Below are positions 6,666 through 9,405 of a stretch of 9,405 nt of DNA, piece after piece (position 1 is the first letter of the stretch; each line of letters begins with the position of its first letter). The notes below the pieces were generated by a model. That model ran no database searches, was not told the origin of the DNA, and saw only the letters and a list, made by a program, of their open reading frames with translations. Origin of the DNA: Planctomycetota bacterium (GTDB taxonomy: Bacteria > Planctomycetota > SBBH01 > JAHFOU01); NCBI GenBank assembly GCA_023261525.1, contig JAHFOU010000070.1:1-9405 (forward strand). Reading direction: 5' to 3'. The translations under genes and the position numbers were made by a program.

Positions 6666-9405
6666 ATGCGCCGGGGCCTGGCGCTTCTGGTGGTGGTGGG
6701 GGTCCTGGGCGTCCTGGCCCTGCTGGCCGTAGCTTTCCTGACGATGTCTCAGCTGGAGCGGAAGGCCTCCGGGCAGCGATTGAACGCGAGCCGGGCTCTT
6801 CTCCTGGCGAGAAGCGGCCTGGAGGATGCGATGGCGAGGTTGGAGGCCGGGCAGGATCCCACGGCCCCCGGCAACGACTACCGGGGCCAGGACTGGGACG
6901 CCGACGGGGTCCTGAGCGCGTTCGAGGCCCAGCAGGCCCTGCCTGCCTCTGGCTTCCTTACCTGCCCGCTTTCCCAGGCCCTGAGGCCGAGCTTTCATGT
7001 GAGGTCCACTGCCGCCAGCACCGCGCCGGCCCTGGCGGGGGTGGACGGACGCCAGCGCGGGTCCAGCGGTGCCTTGCAGGGGAACACCTACGCACTGAAG
7101 ATCCTGCCCCAGGCCGGCTTCTATGTGAACGGGGGGGATCCCGCCGCCCTGCCCTCGGCGGGCTACAACGGGGTCCTGAGGCGGATGCTGGGGACCCTGG
7201 CGGAGGCGATCGACCGGGAGGACGCCGTCGCCGGGAACGGCCCCGTCACCCAGGCCGACGGGTTCCGCCTGGTGGATCTGAGGCCCCAGGCGGGCTGGCA
7301 GGGCTGGGAGCAGGTCCGCGACCTGGCCCTGAGCGCCAGCCAGGCGAAGCTGGAGGCCCTGAAACCCTATCTGACCCTGCACGCCTGGGTGGACCGCAAG
7401 GTGATCGCCCCGAACGCTTCGCTGGGGATGGTCGGCACCAGCCCCCACAGCTGGGCGGAGATCAAGCTGGCCCGCCCGCTGGCGGCGAACGGCCGGGCCC
7501 CGGACTTCGAGAGGATCAACGGCGGCATCGTGGGCCGCGCCCCCGTGGACCTGGGGTGGGCCCGGCATCAGCGTCCCGCCCTGATCGCCCTGCTGGCCGG
7601 CCTGAAAGGGCTGTACCTGGATGAGAAGCCCGCCGCCTACAGGAAATTCTTCGACCGGGTCGGCTGCCCCCAGGCGGTGGAGATCCCCCTGGACTGGGCC
7701 CAGGGCACGGATGTGTGCCGGGGGCTGGCCGGACATCTCCTGTCGAGCACCTCGGACCTGTCGAGCTGGGACCGGTTCAACGCCTTCTGCGACGCCATCC
7801 CCATGGCCTTGCTCACCGGCACCTCGGACGACCGCGAGGCCCAGCGGGACCTCCTGAAGGCCAACTTCAACCCCAACAGCGACCTCAACAAGTTCAACCC
7901 GAACCGGTCCCACTGGCGGACGGTGGACAAGAGCGATCTCCTCGTCTACTCCACGGAATTCGGCCTCCACCCCTGCCACGGCAGGGAGATCGAGTCGGAG
8001 GGGCGGGTCGTTTCGGAAGGGAGGCTTCTGGCCCGCTGCGGGCTCCAGGCCTCCCTGGGCGGCCCTTCCCAGCTTCGACTCACGACCCAGAAGGAGTTCC
8101 TCTGCGAGGATCTCGGCCGGCCCGACGAGGCCGGGGACGAGGGGCCTCCGCGCCAGGCCGGGCAGTGGGGGAACCTGAACCAGGGGGCCCCCAGGACCTG
8201 GGGCCACGCCCTGGCGGGCTTCGCCTCGGGGACCTGCCTGCAGAGCTATCCGGAGCCTGCCGTGGATGCCGGGGGAGGCCTTTCCATCAACCCTGCCGAC
8301 TACGACGGCAACCTCCAGCTGGCGACGGTGGAGACCCCGGCGGACGACTGGTACGGCGTGGCGGCCGCCAGCAAGAACATGATGATGCTGGCCCGATTCG
8401 ACGACGGGTTCGACCTGGACCTGCATGACGGGCCGGACGGGACGAACCAGGTCCAGGACCAGCCCCAGATGGTCCGGACCACCGAGCTGGGGAACGGGCT
8501 CCTGCACGCGACGAAGCCGGTCACCCTGTATCCGGACGGGGCCTATTCGGAGCTGGACCGTGCGCCGACCTGGCTGGACCAAGGCAACGTCAACGGCTTC
8601 AACGGGCTCATGTCCTTCTGGATCAAGCCCAACCAGTGGCATGCCCAGAAGCTGGCCCTGGACCGGGGCCACCCCTACGTCAGCTGGACCAACTGCCAGA
8701 GCCTGCTCGGGGCGGCGGATGAGAACCAGTTCTTCGCGCTGGCGGACTCCTACTGGATGGGGACGAGCCGCTCCCTCAGCCTGTTCTACGAAAGCGCCAG
8801 GAGGAACACGTCGACCAATGACCTGAACATGGAACACCATTTCGCGGTCATTCCCTCCCAGATCGGCGCGCCCCTGGAGGCCCACCGATGGCACCTCCTG
8901 TCGTTCTATTACGACTTCAAGGCCCCCTTGGGCTCCCCGACCTATGGCCGCCTGCGTCTGGATCACGGCCAGTACGCGGGCAATCCGAGGTGGACGGGCG
9001 AGGAGGACAATTACCTGGGCCTCATCGGCAACGATCCGGCCCTGGCGAGCGACATCACCGTGGGGGACATCCTGGGGCCTCACGCGATCGCCCTCGGCAA
9101 CTCCCGGTATTTCGGGGAGACGATCGGCGCCGTCGCGACGAGGCTGGGGAAGGGCGCCGACGCCACGATGGACGAGTTCGTGGCCTACGATTTCGGGCAG
9201 GAGATCCCCAGCGTGGACATCCTTGCGCTGGAACGCTACCGGGAGGGCCGCTACTACCGGGGGGCGGACGATGCAGCCCCGGGCGCCCCGGCCGCCGCGG
9301 ATCAGGCGGCCGTCTACCTGACCCCGCGCCTGTCCCTGCCGGCCACGGCCCGCATCGAGAAGGTCGCCTGGACCTGTTGCAGGCCCGAAGCCCTGGCCGG
9401 GGATT
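6666..9405 (+). CDS. Giant GspK/PilX-like minor pseudopilin with LamG-like domain (paralogue 3, 3' truncated)
   Basis: Open for 913 codons from ATG 6666 to the window end with no stop; I translated it codon by codon. It begins five bases after the preceding stop. Leader MRRG, then helix LALLVVVGVLGVLALLAVAF; mature position 5 is Val. EF-hand-like loop DWDADGVLSAFE is at 76-87. GspK-like elements are GFYVNGGDP (151-159), LAEAIDREDA (178-187), EQVRDLALSASQAKL (215-229), AWVD (240-243) and APVDLGWAR (292-300). The core block NFNPNSDLNKFNP is at 400-412, then VDKSDLL and STEF. The LamG-like domain spans ~639-844, from MSFWIKP (F651, W652) through AHRWHLLSFYYDF to ATMDEFVAYDFG. The final C-terminal module begins with YREGRYYRG and reaches VAWTCCRP (W902). 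By comparison with the paralogues, where this Trp is followed by 102 and 123 residues, roughly 90-110 residues are missing. It resembles paralogue 1 more than the adjacent paralogue 2. The role is inferred as for the others: a pilus or pseudopilus tip-type, possibly ligand-binding protein. Confidence 0.72.
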   Translation, partial: MRRGLALLVVVGVLGVLALLAVAFLTMSQLERKASGQRLNASRALLLARSGLEDAMARLEAGQDPTAPGNDYRGQDWDADGVLSAFEAQQALPASGFLTCPLSQALRPSFHVRSTAASTAPALAGVDGRQRGSSGALQGNTYALKILPQAGFYVNGGDPAALPSAGYNGVLRRMLGTLAEAIDREDAVAGNGPVTQADGFRLVDLRPQAGWQGWEQVRDLALSASQAKLEALKPYLTLHAWVDRKVIAPNASLGMVGTSPHSWAEIKLARPLAANGRAPDFERINGGIVGRAPVDLGWARHQRPALIALLAGLKGLYLDEKPAAYRKFFDRVGCPQAVEIPLDWAQGTDVCRGLAGHLLSSTSDLSSWDRFNAFCDAIPMALLTGTSDDREAQRDLLKANFNPNSDLNKFNPNRSHWRTVDKSDLLVYSTEFGLHPCHGREIESEGRVVSEGRLLARCGLQASLGGPSQLRLTTQKEFLCEDLGRPDEAGDEGPPRQAGQWGNLNQGAPRTWGHALAGFASGTCLQSYPEPAVDAGGGLSINPADYDGNLQLATVETPADDWYGVAAASKNMMMLARFDDGFDLDLHDGPDGTNQVQDQPQMVRTTELGNGLLHATKPVTLYPDGAYSELDRAPTWLDQGNVNGFNGLMSFWIKPNQWHAQKLALDRGHPYVSWTNCQSLLGAADENQFFALADSYWMGTSRSLSLFYESARRNTSTNDLNMEHHFAVIPSQIGAPLEAHRWHLLSFYYDFKAPLGSPTYGRLRLDHGQYAGNPRWTGEEDNYLGLIGNDPALASDITVGDILGPHAIALGNSRYFGETIGAVATRLGKGADATMDEFVAYDFGQEIPSVDILALERYREGRYYRGADDAAPGAPAAADQAAVYLTPRLSLPATARIEKVAWTCCRPEALAGD
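8580..9197 (+). other. LamG-like (concanavalin A-like) domain of paralogue 3
   Basis: It opens with GLMSFWIKP, has the best-preserved middle motif of the three (HRWHLLSFYYDF followed by GRLRLDHG), and closes with ATMDEFVAYDFG. The match in order and spacing to the other two copies supports a shared fold. Confidence 0.6.

Larger units (their letters stand above)
287..9405 (+). repeat. Tandem triplication of one ~3.1-3.3 kb gene
   Basis: The three genes align along their whole visible lengths at protein level, and in places nearly base for base. Examples are the codons for SGLEDAMAR, for DWDADG and for KANFNPN, and the 3' ends of the first two, which both encode ILDPLALDDVTV. In the 40-residue window ending at STEF I count 31 identities between copies 1 and 2 and 35 between copies 1 and 3. 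Conservation is strongest in the pilin helix, the EF-hand-like loop and the NFNPN block, and weakest just before and inside the LamG-like domain. This pattern fits old gene duplications under selection rather than a recent repeat. Confidence 0.85.

Noticed and set aside
6609..9083. An 824-codon open frame on the minus strand opposite paralogue 3
   Set aside because: Same artefact; the sense strand is open without a stop from 6666 to the window end, has a ribosome binding site and encodes recognisable motifs.

Overview
The window is GC-rich, with G or C at most third codon positions, and it is coding on the + strand from end to end. It looks like part of one operon in a high-GC diderm bacterium. 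The taxon cannot be fixed from the sequence. The protein style (very large pilin-like proteins with added lectin-like domains) reminds me of Acidobacteriota or Planctomycetota, but that is a low-confidence guess.

Layout: (1) bases 1-290 hold the 3' end of a gene that starts outside the window; its last ~95 residues look like the end of a beta-sandwich, concanavalin A-like domain. (2) 287-3400, (3) 3397-6660 and (4) 6666-9405 (cut by the window end) are three tandem paralogous genes of 1037, 1087 and >913 residues. The spacing is tight: GTGA overlaps join 1/2 and 2/3, and a 5-base gap preceded by a purine-rich ribosome binding site separates 3/4. No promoter, terminator, RNA gene, mobile element or CRISPR array was seen, and no gap between genes exceeds 5 bases.

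Each of the three large proteins has the same order of parts: a very short basic leader ending in Gly; a hydrophobic type IV pilin-like helix without the usual Glu at mature position 5; an EF-hand-like DWDADG loop; a region resembling the alpha-domain of the type II secretion minor pseudopilin GspK; a strongly conserved NFNPN...DLNKFNP / VDKSDLL / STEF block; a LamG (concanavalin A-like) domain opening with an SFW.KP strand and closing with an AT.DE....YD.G strand; and a C-terminal beta-rich module. They are best described as giant GspK/PilX-like minor pseudopilins carrying a lectin-like domain.

How they may work together (inference): GspK lacks Glu5 and caps the pseudopilus tip. Three co-transcribed tip-type proteins with lectin folds could be alternative or joint tip/adhesin subunits of a type II secretion or type IV pilus-like machine. 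The truncated upstream gene may be another minor pseudopilin of the same set. The tandem triplication of this architecture is the most notable feature of the window.
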